Below are positions 34,201 to 44,652 of a stretch of DNA of 64,000 bases, in pieces. The stretch is from NCBI GenBank assembly GCA_029721435.1, contig CM056580.1, forward strand, positions 30,042,867 to 30,106,866, read 5' to 3'. Numbering within the stretch: the first letter of the stretch is position 1; every line of letters begins with the position of its first letter. A model generated the notes under the pieces. It made no database searches. It was not told the DNA's origin and was given only the letters and a program-made list of their open reading frames with translations. The DNA comes from Gymnothorax reevesii. Taxonomy: Eukaryota; Chordata; Actinopteri; Anguilliformes; Muraenidae. The translations under genes were made by a program, and so were the position numbers.

Positions 34201-36497
34201 GCTGTGAGATTATTTAGTCATTATATATGCATACTGTACACCAGCCTCAGTGTCTAATACGCAGACACATGAAGAGACAGAGGTCGAAAACACAGCTAAA
34301 TAATATACTGTAGCTCTGGTTCAGAAACTGAGTTACAGTAAAGCATTAGACGTATTATTTGACCCTGAAAAGACTCACGTCTACTTTGAATTAATGAGGA
34401 GAAAAAACGTCTGAATGGGGATTTTCTCAAAGGGCCTTTTCTGTCTCTGGGCGCTACCTTTTGAGCTCAGTCTGCTTGAAGCCTCAGCGAAGGGAAGACT
34501 GGGAACTGCTGGCTTTGTCCTCACCTTTCACCTGTCATCCCTGTCATCCTGTGGCTCCACAGGGGAGGCCAGGTATCCGCTGGGAAGCCTTTTCTTCTTC
34601 TCTGAACTTCCACGTCCGTGCGCTTTTCATCCAACCTCGTCGGCGGCCTCTGAGAGAACGAACGCTCAAGATTCCTGTCAGTTAAAAGAATATCTAATCG
34701 TTCATTTACATCTTTTAGCTGGGCTCCAGATGTTCTTGTCCACGGTGCCTGCATCAATCAAATTTTACACGGACACTGTTCCATGTGTCTCCCTTTGTAA
34801 TGGCTGTTCTCCATGGGGAATGGAACCTGGAACTTGCTAGTTGTGAGCTCTCAGGTTTGTGAGTTGCTTGTGTACATACACAGTCTAGCCCTGCACCTTT
34901 TCACTTCAGGCCCCTCATTCTCATTTTCTCTTTGAGTGTGAGTTCAGGTGGCGCAAATCACAAATTCACAGGCTGTGGCCTTGAACTGTATGTCCCGCTT
35001 TGTAATTTAAAACATGACTTTGGAGAGAATTCAAAAACGAAAATGCCAAAAGACTCTTAGAGCAGCAGATAGGAAGTTTCAGAATAATAAAAAAAAACAC
35101 CACAGATGTCATCAATGTATAACTGTGTGTTTGTGCTAGCAGAATGTGTTTGAAGTATTTTGCCTGTTTCTTAATTTAATGCAAAAAAAAAAAAAACATT
35201 ATGTCCCATGAGGAGCAACATTCTGCACTCCCTCTGCCATTGCTGTTTTTTCGCGGAGAGCTAAATTAAGGATTGGAGGCGCCTGTTTAGAGGTGAGCGC
35301 AGGTCACTGGCCTCCCTGGGGCTTTTACCTCACCGCTAACAGAGACCGTAAGTTTACATGGGAAATGTTCCATTGGTCAGAATGTATTATGCGCTGCAGT
35401 TGAAAGGCATGATGAAGCACTAGCAAATTTCACTATTGCCTCTCTTCAGCTCTCACATTCGCAGCAGAGAAAACCTCCAGCACTGCCCTTTTGGTGGAGT
35501 TAGTCAGCGGAAATGTTTCCTTCCTTTTATATGAGACCATTAATACATTCTAAACGTCTTGGACCAGCAGAGTTATATGAGTATGTGGTGTATTTAAGCA
35601 CGATGAGAATATTTATTATCTATTTAATTGCGGATGAAACCAATCATGCACTTTTTGAACTCATTTTTTTTAGCCAAATTTTATGCCAAATATGTGACAA
35701 CGCATCACTTTTGCAGTCAAGGATGTATCCGTGCTTGTACTTATCCAAACAAGCCAAGGGATGGATCTTTATTAGTGGTGTGCAATTAAATGGGACTGTA
35801 CTGCAAATACGCAAAAAATGACCCCAAATAGATATCCGAATGTAGCCTAGCATTCACATTGTAAGCAATTCCATTCATTCTCTATGAACGCCAGCGATTC
35901 TGCGACTCGACCACTGAGCTTTAGTAGTTACCCGATAAAAACCGTCACAGCTTGACTTTTCTCTGACATGGCTTGTCAACGGCCAATCAATTTTAAGCAT
36001 TCAATTTTTCCAGTCCATTTTGTGAATAATAATTGTGCCTCCTGCTTATAATGCAAAAAATGATGAAAGTTAGTTATAATTAAGGTCAACATTCATGCAA
36101 AGTTCAGAGACAAGCGCCTAAAATTATACCTGGCGAGTAGTTGGTGGTCACTGATGTAATAAATTAGGCTGAAAACGAATTTTATGGTTGGTTTCATGTT
36201 CATGATAGCCAGTAGCTCATTAATATGTTGTTAGTCTTGAGATTTACTTTTAGTTAGAAACACTGATCGCGATTTCAAGAAAGACTAAAACTAGCGAAAA
36301 AAAATAATTACAAGTGTCATTGAATTATAATATAAGCATTTGTTTTCAAGCATTTATATACAGTACATGTAGCTGTGCCCGACCATCAACAAGATGCAGT
36401 ACAAAAGCTTTTGCACCTCCTGCAACTGCGTGCTCCTCAGCGACCCTTCCACAAAAGCAGTCATAGGATGCATGTAGTGTTATTCGATAGGCTATAG
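34201..36497. other. unique stretch, scattered CNE-like patches
   Basis: No gene. Patches at 34380-34700 and 35220-35340 have CNE-like composition. A run of A lies at 35183-35196. The rest is AT-rich unique sequence. A 141-codon frame at 34415-34840 is Leu/Ser-rich and domain-free. Confidence 0.38.
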
Positions 36498-36501
36498 TTA
36501 A

Positions 36502-36830
36502 AGGTGCACTATGCAAGTTTGTTTACTTTCTGCGCGATTATATTTTTGTCTCAATTCACCAACATCTCTCCATGATCCGCTAGCTGCCTGCCCCTAAATT
36601 CGCTGTAAAAAAAAACAAAAACCCGGGCTCTGGAGACCGCACAGGCGTCACAGACTGCAAATAAACACAAGGGGCACAGGCTGTGCCTCATAACATAACA
36701 AACCGTTCCGGCCAATCACCGACAAGAGTTGACAGTTACGGAAGCATGGGAGGGAGGGGTGGGCTACCTCTCTTTTGTTTGAATTTGAATGTCAACAGAA
36801 GTGATGTCAACAAACTTGCATAGTGCACCT
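36502..36830. mobile_element. TTAA-flanked MITE (Kolobok/piggyBac-type)
   Basis: Near-perfect inverted termini AGGTGCACTATGCAAGTTTG and CAAACTTGCATAGTGCACCT, flanked on both sides by TTAA (36498-36501 and 36831-36834). Length 329 bp, no coding capacity. A TTAA duplication is shared by the Kolobok and piggyBac superfamilies; the AGGT...ACCT ends favour Kolobok, but I cannot decide. Termini are intact, suggesting recent mobility in trans. Confidence 0.92.
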
Positions 36831-36834
36831 TTAA

Positions 36835-38072
36835 GTTCCTTTTAGTTTGTAAAGTTTTCTGTGTTCCGCAATCACTGATTAGGTTTAAAAAAAAGTATGT
36901 AGAAACAAGTTATAATCGAATTTATGTATTTATTGATTGATCTGTTTTTTTTTCTGCTGTATTTTATGGCTGCCTCTTTAATGCCTTTTTATTGCTCTCT
37001 CTGACAGTTTAGTCAAAAAATTATTTTTTGCTTTTTCCTTTGAAGTGAAAATGGTGTTCATTTCTTTTTTTTTACAATTGTCGAGAAGTTCAAATTCTCT
37101 AAATGAAAAAAGTGTTTGCATTTATCTAAAAGTGATGTTTTGGTTTATTTGAAAGTCATAATTGAGCAATTTTCTGCCTGCCTGCCTGCCTATCTGTCAG
37201 TCTGAGTAAATCACCCACGTCCTCTGTCCTTGCATTCTGTACTCCACAATTACTTGCTTTAGTCTCCCTCTTTTCAACTGTATGCAAGTAAGATGGGTGA
37301 TCATTCCATGGAAAGGTAGCTTTGCCACATCCAGGATCCAGAAGGCTTTTGGCTTGCAGGAATTTCCCATTCTGCCTTGTGTTGACTGAGATGAAGGCCT
37401 CAGCGGGTTTTGGAATCGGGGATTGATTCATTTGGATTTGGTCGTGGAACTAATGGACTTACGAATGTCAAACCACCGCACTTTTGCATTTACATTGATA
37501 CAAGACCGGCTCTTATGGTCAGCAACTATAAACCGTGGCTGAACCATGTATCACAAGGATTTCTACGAGGATTACAGAGGTCCATCATCAGTCTCATGTC
37601 TGCGATGAGGATGTGCAACTGTATAGCCTAACCGCGAAATAAGTGTCCTTTCAGAAACCTCCGAAAGCAATTCAACCTTTAAAGCACATGAATTTTTTTT
37701 TTCTGTAAGTACAGAAGGGTGACAAATTAATGCAAAAATAAACATGAACAGTCTAAGGTGTTGCGACTCCGAAATATTCCAGATCAGCATGAAAATGCCT
37801 TAGCATTGAGTCTGCAAGTGTAAAACTTTACTGGAGGGATTGCGTTGTCATAATCTTCATGTGAATGCCTATCATTTCCCTTCCTACACAGCAACTTGCG
37901 TGTTCATTAAAATTTTGTCTCCTTTGATTGCTTTACATCCTGTGTATTTTCCCCTCCTCAGCTGTGTCTTGTTTCATGGTTATATCCTAATAACTATGTG
38001 ACATGTATTTCAGCCCCTTGTTTGGAGTTGTTTTTTGCTGGATTGTAATTTGCAATTTGTGCTTTGAACAGT
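36835..38072. other. unique stretch, no feature
   Basis: AT-rich unique sequence. A short CTGC repeat (about 37173-37192) is the only simple-sequence feature. Confidence 0.4.
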
Positions 38073-38190
38073 CAGTATTCCTAGCAGCGATTCTTTGTCT
38101 TTATTGTGTGTAATATAATCTTCAACCAATCAGTTTTCCTTGTGGGAACTCTTTGTCTCAATTAAGTGTAACATAGTGTTTATTGACAGC
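38073..38190. repeat. two diverged tandem units of about 58 bp
   Basis: The units begin CAGTATTCCTAGCAGCGATT (38073) and CAGTTTTCCTTGTGGGAACT (38131); both continue with CTTTGTCT and a TGTGTAATAT/AGTGTAACAT segment. Clear but diverged. Confidence 0.55.
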
Positions 38191-38203
38191 AATTTGCAGA
38201 AAC

Positions 38204-38490
38204 TTTCCTCTCTACTCCGTTAACTTGAATTTAAGCTTCCTAACCTATTCAAGCTTCAGGATTGGGATCGTGTTCAAGTTAACCTGGCTCAAGTCAATTC
38301 CTCTGTCCAGTCTAATAGGAACAAGCCTCCAAGCCGAATTAGGGTCCAGGATTGGGACCGCGTTGAACTTAACTCACCAGAAGTCAGTTCCTGTGTCCAG
38401 TTTAGTAAGAGAAAGCTTCCAAGCCTTTCAAGAATCTGGACCATGCTCTTGTTAACCCTTCCAAGTCTGTTCCTCTGTCCTAGTTCTTAG
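38204..38490 (+). repeat. minisatellite, exact 90 bp period
   Basis: Units start AAGCTTCCTAACC (38233), AAGCCTCCAAGCC (38323) and AAGCTTCCAAGCC (38413), exactly 90 bp apart, each continuing through a CCAGGATTGGGA-like block and a CAGTTCCTCTGTCCAG-like block. A partial unit precedes 38233. Because 90 is a multiple of 3, the plus-strand frame at 38183-38455 repeats every 30 residues (IGIVFKLTWLKSIP, then IGTALNLTHQKSVP). There is no sign that it is translated: no signal, no homologous domain, and it is short. Confidence 0.85.
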
Positions 38491-38768
38491 GAATCAGATT
38501 CTCCCAGTTCTTCTGTGGTCATCAGGATAAGAATGAAGTTCTCCTCAAGCTACCCCATCCCCATGTTGGACAGGTCAGGTCTGGTGAAGTGTGCATTCCA
38601 TTAGGCTGTTATCCCGGTAGCCAGTGACCCGTGATTGACAGCTCTGCTTCATTTGTTTCATCATGTTGAACAGTGCTGTCTTCTTGGGTTTCATCTCCAC
38701 CTCTTCTTCTGGGGTTCCATCCCCAATTATATGGTACCTTTCTCAATAAACGTACGCATTGGATTGTA
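38491..38768. other. unique spacer
   Basis: Sequence between the minisatellite and the next Tc1 element, without a feature of its own. Confidence 0.4.
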
Positions 38769-40374
38769 CAAAACCTAAAACCAGTGAAGTTGGCGCGTTA
38801 TGTAAATCGTAGATAAAAACGGAATACAATGATTTGCAAATCATTTTCAACTTATATTCAATTGAATACACTGCCAAGACAAGATGTTTAATATTCAAAC
38901 TGAGAAACTTTTTTTTTTTTGCAAATAATCATTAACTGAGAATTTAAAGGCGGCAACACATAGCAAAAAAGTTGGCACTGGGGCCTTTTTACCAATGTGT
39001 TACATTGCCTTTCCTTTTAACAACACTCAGTAAACGTTTGGGAACTGAGGAGACCAATTTTTGAAGCTTTTCAGGTGGAACTCTTTCCCATTCTTGCTTG
39101 ATGTACAGCTTAAGTTGTTCAACAGTCCGGGGTCTCCGTTGTCGTATTTTACACTTCATAATGCGCCACACATTTTCAATGGGAGACAGGTCTGGACTAC
39201 AGGCAGGCCAGTCTAGTACCCGCACTCTTTTACTACGGAGCCATGCTGTTGTAACACGTGCAGAATGTGGCTTGGCATTGTCTTGCTGAAAAAAGCAGGG
39301 GCGTCCATGAAAAAGACGTTGCTTGGATGGCAACATATGTTGCTCCAAAACCTGTATGTACCTTTCAGCATTAATGGTGCCTTCACATATGTGTAAGTTG
39401 CCCATGCCTTGGGCACGAATACACCCCCATACCATCGCAGATGCTGGCTTTTGAACTTTGCGCCTATAATAGTCAGGATGGTTCTTTTCCTCTTTGGTCC
39501 GGAGGACACAACGTCCACAGTTTCCAAAAACAATTTGAAATGTGGACTCGTCAGACCACAGAACACTTTTCCACTTTGCATCCGTCCATCTTAGATGAGC
39601 TTGGGCCCAGCGAAGCTGGCGGCGTTTCTGGGTGCTGTTGATAAATGGCTTTCACTTTGCATTGTAGAGTTTTAACTTGCACTTGCAGATGTAGTGACGA
39701 ACTGTAGTTACTGACAGTGGTTTTCTGAAGTGTTCCTGATCCCATGTGGTGATGTCCTTTACACACTGATGTCGGTTTTTGATGCAGTACCGCCTGAGGG
39801 ATCGAAGTTCACGGGCATTCAATGTTGGTTTTCGGCCTTGTTGCTTACGTACAGTGATTTCTCCAGATTCTCGGAACCTTTTGACGATATTACGGACCGT
39901 AGATGATGAAATCCCTACATTTCTTGCAATAGCTCGTTGAGGAATGTTGTTTTTAAACTGTTCGACAATCAGCTCACGCATTTGTTCACTAAGTGGTTAC
40001 CCTCGCCCCATCCTTGTTTGTGAATGACTGAGCATTTCAGGGAAGCTGCTTTTATACCCAATCATGGCATCCACCTGTTCCCAATTAGCCCATACACCTG
40101 TGGGATGTTCCAAATAAGTGTTTGATGAGCGTTCCTCATCTCTCTCAGTCTTTTTTGCCACTTGTGCCAGCTTTTTTGAAACATGTTGCAGGCATCAAAT
40201 TCCAAATGAGCTAATACTTGCAAAAAATTACAAAGTTTACCTGTTCGAACATTAAGTAACTTGTCTTTGCAGTGTATTCAATTGAATATAGGTTGAAAAG
40301 AATTTGCAAATCATTGTATTCTGTTTTTATTTACGATTTACACAACGTGCCAACTTCACTGGTTTTGGGTTTCG
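38769..40374 (-). mobile_element. Tc1-like transposon, family B, nearly complete
   Basis: A 1,606 bp element flanked by TA (38767-38768 and 40375-40376). Termini are CAAAACCTAAAACCAGTG and (complement of the right end) CGAAACCCAAAACCAGTG. Inverted repeats reach to about 38884 and 40258, about 120 bp each, about 90 percent matching, and include the shared internal block ATATTCAATTGAATACACTG. It contains one transposase frame on the minus strand. TIRs of this length, the TA target and the size are those of a standard autonomous Tc1. Confidence 0.94.
38989..40011 (-). pseudogene. Tc1-like DD34E transposase, full length with two stop codons
   Basis: From ATG at 40011 to the stop at 38989 the minus strand holds 340 codons in one frame, the usual Tc1 length, with no indel that I can find. 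Two stops interrupt it: TAA at codon 5 (39997-39999) and TGA at 39652-39654. After the first stop an in-frame ATG (39981) opens the N-terminal 109 residues: a helix-turn-helix (RAIARNVGISSSTVRNIVK), a GRKPTLN hinge resembling an AT-hook/GRPR motif, and a second HTH region. After the second stop, the catalytic domain is open to the end: WSDEST (first Asp, about 39548), FQQDNAKPH (second Asp) and DWPACSPDLSPIENVW (Glu), with 34 residues between second Asp and Glu, the Tc1 DD34E pattern. A recently silenced copy. Confidence 0.93.
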
Positions 40375-40376
40375 TA

Positions 40377-40791
40377 CTCTGCCTCCACACTTCATCCTTG
40401 GCCTTGAACATAACGTGTACCTTTCTTAGAAGACATGTTGCGTCATTTGATCTTTTGATGGAGGTGATGGAGAGTGCTGTCTAACACGGTGCTCCAAAAT
40501 TTCCAATACCTCATTCTGGGTGGCAAATTATGGTTCGGTCATAATATGGTAACTTCTATGAAGAGTCCAACATCAACTGCCCAGAGACTGTTACCGTTTC
40601 AGTAATAATAGAAAGCAGCATACTGTAAAATCTCACTGGACTGTAGAAGACCCAGCAATGCGGTGTCTTTTGCATATCAATTAAGAATGATGCAACTTGG
40701 CTGAAGAGCTGCTTGTAAATTCAGTATCTTTACAGAAAATGTAGCTAGCTGGTAAAGGTAATGCCTAGATTATACCCTACCTAACCAGCAT
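40377..40791. other. unique spacer
   Basis: Unique sequence, no feature. Confidence 0.4.
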
Positions 40792-40911
40792 AATTTCACA
40801 TCGATAGTAACCAGCTCGCTAACTACAAAGCTACATGAAATACGGGCAGCTCAACGCCATGGTTTTCATGTAGCTTTGTAACCAGTTAGCTGGCTACTGT
40901 AGATGTGAAAT
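40792..40911. repeat. imperfect palindrome with arms of about 48 bp
   Basis: Left arm ATTTCACATCGATAGTAACC through CTACAAAGCTACATGAAA pairs with right arm TTTCATGTAGCTTTGTAACC through GGCTACTGTAGATGTGAAAT. The loop is about 20 bp. It could be a very short MITE or a hairpin transposon remnant. No target duplication recognised and no second copy in the window. Confidence 0.8.
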
Positions 40912-41109
40912 GAAGACACGTGCAGGTAAAGTTAGTGCAGGACACTTCAGCTGAGCCAGAGACACAGAACACGCATCGCTAGCAGAACTCTTGGGAAAAT
41001 CAAGCCTCAATCAGGCTTTGACTGAATTGCAAATAATTTTATTAATGCACTAGCTAGCTTGGTTAGCAAGCTAACTGATAGAAGCAACGTGCAATGCAGT
41101 GCCTTTTTG
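40912..41109. other. unique spacer
   Basis: Unique sequence; GCTAGCTAGC-type motifs near 41050. Confidence 0.35.
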
Positions 41110-41474
41110 TACAACCCTGATTCCGAAAAAGTTGGGACAAAGTGTAAATTCTGAATAAAATCAAAATGCAATGACTTTCAGATCGCATGAGCAAATATGT
41201 TATTTACCATAGGACATAGATTACATTTTAAATGTTGAAACTGAGACATTTTACATATTTATCCATAAAATGAGCTCATTTCAAATTTTCTGGCTGCAAC
41301 AGGTCTGAAGAAAGTTGGGACACAGGCAAAAAAGGGCTGAAAAAAGCAATTGATATAGAAGAGAATCAGCTGAAAGAACATTTCGCAAGTCATTCAGTTA
41401 ACTGGCATCAGGTGTGTAACATCATTGGCTCTAAAAGGGATGTCTTAGAGAGGCTGAGTATCATAAAAATAAAG

Positions 41475-42430
41475 ATGGCCAGAGGATCTCCAACCTGTGA
41501 AAGCTTGTGTAAAAAAATTTGTAGAAAACTTTAAAAACAATGTTCCTCATGTCAAATTGCAAAGGCTTTGAAGGTCTCATCACCGACAGGGCATAACATC
41601 ATCAAAATATTCAGAGAAACTGGAAAAATCTCTGTGCGTAAGAGACAAGGCTGAAGACCTTTACTGGATGCCTGTGATTTTCGGGCCCTCAGACGCCACT
41701 GTCTCACTCCCCGGCATAATTCTGTCATTGACATTGCTAAATGGGCCATGGAATACTTCAAAAAACCACTGTCTGAAAGCACAGTCTGCCGTGCCATCCA
41801 CAGATGCCACCTAAAACTCTATCATCCAAAAAGGAAGCCACTGTTGAGCATGATCCAGAAGCGCCTCCGTGTTCTGTGGGCCAAGGCTCATTTAAAATGG
41901 ACTGTAGCAAAGATGCAAAGTGTCCTGTGATCAGACGAGTCCAAATTTGACATTCTTGTCCGAAATCATAGGCGTCGTGTCCTCCGGGCTAAAGAGGAGA
42001 AAGTCCACCCCTCCTGTTATCAGCATTCAGTTCAAAAGCCAGCATCTCTAATGGTATGAGGATGCATTAGTGCATAGGATGTGGGACACTTACATGTTTT
42101 AAAAAGCACCATGAATGCTAAAAGGTATATAAAAGGTTTTAGAGCAACATATGCTCCCCTCCAGATGACATCTATTCCAGGGAAGGCCTTGTGTATTTCA
42201 GCAGGACAATGCAAAACCACATACTGCAGCTATTACAACAGCATGGCTTCTTAGTAGAAGAGTACATGTGCTGAACTGGCCTGCCTGCAGTCCTGATCTT
42301 GGGCTGATTGAGAATATTTGATGCATAATTAAACGAAAAGTTCGTCAAAGGAGACCCAGAACTCTCCAGCATGTGGAAGCCTGTATTAAACAAGAGTGAG
42401 ATCAAATTCCAATGGCTAAATTATAAAAAA
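41475..42430 (+). pseudogene. Tc1-like transposase, family A, degraded
   Basis: Starts MARGSPTCESLCKKI at 41475, then breaks frame within the HTH. At 41748-41930 EYFKKPLSESTVCRAIHRCH is intact and supplies the region deleted in the copy at 25749. The catalytic part is recognisable at 41935-42330 ([12 protein letters not shown], then [11 protein letters not shown] near 42198, then [16 protein letters not shown] followed by a stop). Several stops and a frameshift make it non-functional. Confidence 0.85.
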
Positions 42431-42945
42431 ACTTGCCTTCTCAATGCCCAGACGCCTCCACTTTGGTCTCTAATTTCTTGGCGCAGCGCAGGGTGGCGCA
42501 GCGCAGGGTGGCGCAGCGTGGTGTTGCCCACGCAGTTGTAATTTTATCTGGTGCAGCCCGCGCAGTGGTAATTTCGTGCAATTCAACACCATGCACAGCC
42601 ACTTATGCAATTTGGTAGACGGACGTGCGCCGAGATGAGTGTGGTGGCTTAGTAGGGGGAGGTGTCACATATTCATCGTGACGCAGTTACAATTTTGTGG
42701 ATAAAGGCCCCGCCGAATGTCCGCAGAGAGCTCGCCAGCTCCAACCTGGTTTACTTTCTGTGCAGTGGTAATTTGGCTGACCGGCGCACAGTGCGCACAC
42801 GTCACCGAAACCTCACAGGCAGGTTTCCAGAATGTCAGGCACATTTCAATGCAATAAATAATTACAGCAACCACTATTTAATGAAACTATCTGAATCAGC
42901 ACATAAATTGTGGTATCTAAATTGATTGTCCTGATGTCAGACAAA

Positions 42946-42974
42946 AGAAAGAGAGAGAGAGAGAGATGTGTGTG
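42946..42974. repeat. (GA)n-(TG)n microsatellite
   Basis: About 10 GA units followed by a short TG run, inside the nested element. Confidence 0.85.
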
Positions 42975-43025
42975 CATGTAGGCACGTGAGTGCGTGCGTA
43001 GGCTATGTAGGTATGTGTCCTTCAG

Positions 43026-43155
43026 CTGCTTTCGCACTGGACGCGAAATGAATTTTTCTCATGACTGATTACATTCATACATGGTGTATTTGCGTCTTTG
43101 CATTGATTTTGAATGTAATCTGTCATGCGAAAATTTCACTTCGCGTCCAGTGTAC
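43026..43155. mobile_element. GC-rich hairpin MITE, nested inside the CTTT element
   Basis: Arms: GCTTTCGCACTGGACGCG with CGCGTCCAGTGTACAAGTGG, and CATGACTGATTACATTCAT with ATGTAATCTGTCATGCG. It shares its interior with 30038-30811 and 46877-47005. It is the innermost layer of a three-level nest. Confidence 0.8.
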
Positions 43156-44110
43156 AAGTGGCTTGATACTATTATTGTCACTTAGGTTTTATCGTTTTTA
43201 GTGGGGGAAAGGAATACAGCCTGATTGTATGATCTTGTACTGAGTTAAGATCACATGTGTATCGTATCTTACATTGTTGTCCATGCTTGTTAATCCCAAA
43301 ATTTTAAGCAGCAACAGGATGTAATAATAGGAACACACTATCCATTGTTTCTCATCCCAATGATGCTGGCAGAAGAAATAAATGAGCAACCATCGTATTT
43401 CATTCCAACTACATAAGTTTGAATGATCTGACGTCGTTTCGTTTTGAAGTTCCATTCTAGTTTGCTAATGGTAATAATTTGCGAATGCCCTAGCTAGCCA
43501 GCTAACTCATATTTGTACTGCTTAATATCGATGTGCAGAAAACATGCCTGAAGCAGCAAAGTAAAATGCAACATTAACACATCTTGCAGATATAGAACAG
43601 AGGCCTCTTTATTCCAACATGTTTAAGGTGAGTAGAGGAACTCATTTGATTGGTGAAAATTTGACTCGGCTGTGTTAAACCCACTCAGGGCTTCTCTCCT
43701 CCCTCTTTGCCACTTGCGCCGGCAAGAGGGACAGAGGCGGGATAGAGGAGTACTTGCGCCGGGCAGGAAATTGCAAAATACGCCTGGATACACCCCGTTG
43801 GCGCGGCACTCCCCCCATTCGCCGCGTCTAGTCAACAAATTTAGACCCCTTTGTTTTAAAAAGAAGAGGGGATGCTACACCGTGGTCAACAAGCCCCTGT
43901 CCCAATTTTTTTAAGACCTGTAGTAGCTATCAAATTTGAAACGAGCTCATTTTGTGAATAAAATTGTGAAATTTCCCAGTTTCAACATTTGCTATGTTAT
44001 CTCTGTTCTACTGTGAATAAAATACTGGCTGATTTGATTTGAAAGTCATTGCATTTTGATTTTATGCACAATTTACACTTCGTCCCAACTATTTCAGAAT
44101 TGGGGTTGTA

Positions 44111-44307
44111 TATTAATTCAGTTTGATGCAACTTCACAGATACAACCAAATTTTAATAAGCTCATCTGCTACACTATCTGTTTATGTACAAAGTCAGACG
44201 GCTATAGCTGTTTCCATTCTTAAGATATTCAGTTTAAAAAGATTGTGACTCCCTCACTCACTCACTTCCATTATTCTCATATTAGCCTGCTATCACAGGG
44301 AATAATG
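44111..44307. other. unique spacer
   Basis: Short unique sequence before a trinucleotide repeat. Confidence 0.35.
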
Positions 44308-44400
44308 ATAATAATAATAATAATAATAATAATTATTATTATTATTATTATTCTAATAATAATAATCATCATCAATATCATCATAATCTTCATCATTATA
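44308..44400. repeat. palindromic (AAT)n(ATT)n microsatellite
   Basis: About nine AAT units switch directly to about eight ATT units (near 44330), so the array is its own inverted repeat; further AAT/ATC units follow. The poly-Ile frame across it is an artefact. Confidence 0.93.
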
Positions 44401-44603
44401 CATGCAGATTCAGTAGACTTGAGACAAATTTGGGTTTAATTGATTTCTGTGGTTTAGCTCCTTTAGATATGAAGAAAAACAGACACCTCACTGTATTAAT
44501 CTTTTTGGATCCTTTTTTTTTTTTCAAATGAAATAGTATTTTTTAGCATGAGGTCAAACAAATGGGAATTTCAATGTGAAATGATAAACAGCCTGAGAGT
44601 TAA

Positions 44604-44641
44604 ACACACTCACCCACACACCCACACACACACACACACGC
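44604..44641. repeat. (CA)n microsatellite
   Basis: About 38 bp of ACACACCCACAC-type repeat ending in CG just before the next Tc1 element. Confidence 0.9.
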
Positions 44642-44652
44642 ATGAACACATA

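Larger units (their letters stand above)
42465..43848. mobile_element. unclassified DNA transposon inserted in Tc1, CTTT duplication
   Basis: The ends are GGTCTCTAATTTCTTG and the complement of the right end GGGTCTAAATTTGTTGAC, an imperfect inverted repeat. CTTT occurs immediately left (42461-42464) and right (43849-43852), and copy 1 of the host Tc1 confirms that the uninterrupted site has only one. Subterminal repeats: GGCGCAGCGCAGGGT twice in tandem (42480-42510) and GCAGTGGTAATTTCG-like motifs at about 42530, 42558, 42685 and 42762; the right end has GACAGAGGCGGGA and CTTGCGCCGG repeats. No transposase frame. A third element lies inside (43026-43155). Superfamily not determined. Confidence 0.8.
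41112..44108 (+). mobile_element. Tc1-like transposon, family A, copy 2, split by an insertion
   Basis: Left end CAACCCTGATTCCGAAAAAG after TA (41110-41111). Right end (complement) CAACCCCAATTCTGAAATAG before TA (44109-44110). Same family as the copy at 25413. The Tc1 sequence stops at about 42464 and resumes at 43849 with GGATGCTACACCGTGG, which corresponds to the uninterrupted GGATGCTACACCATGG at 26698 in copy 1. The 1,384 bp between (42465-43848) is another transposon. Without it the Tc1 would be about 1.6 kb. Confidence 0.92.

Noticed and set aside
38204..38490. CRISPR-like array
   Set aside because: Units are contiguous with no unique spacers and the DNA is eukaryotic; it is a minisatellite.
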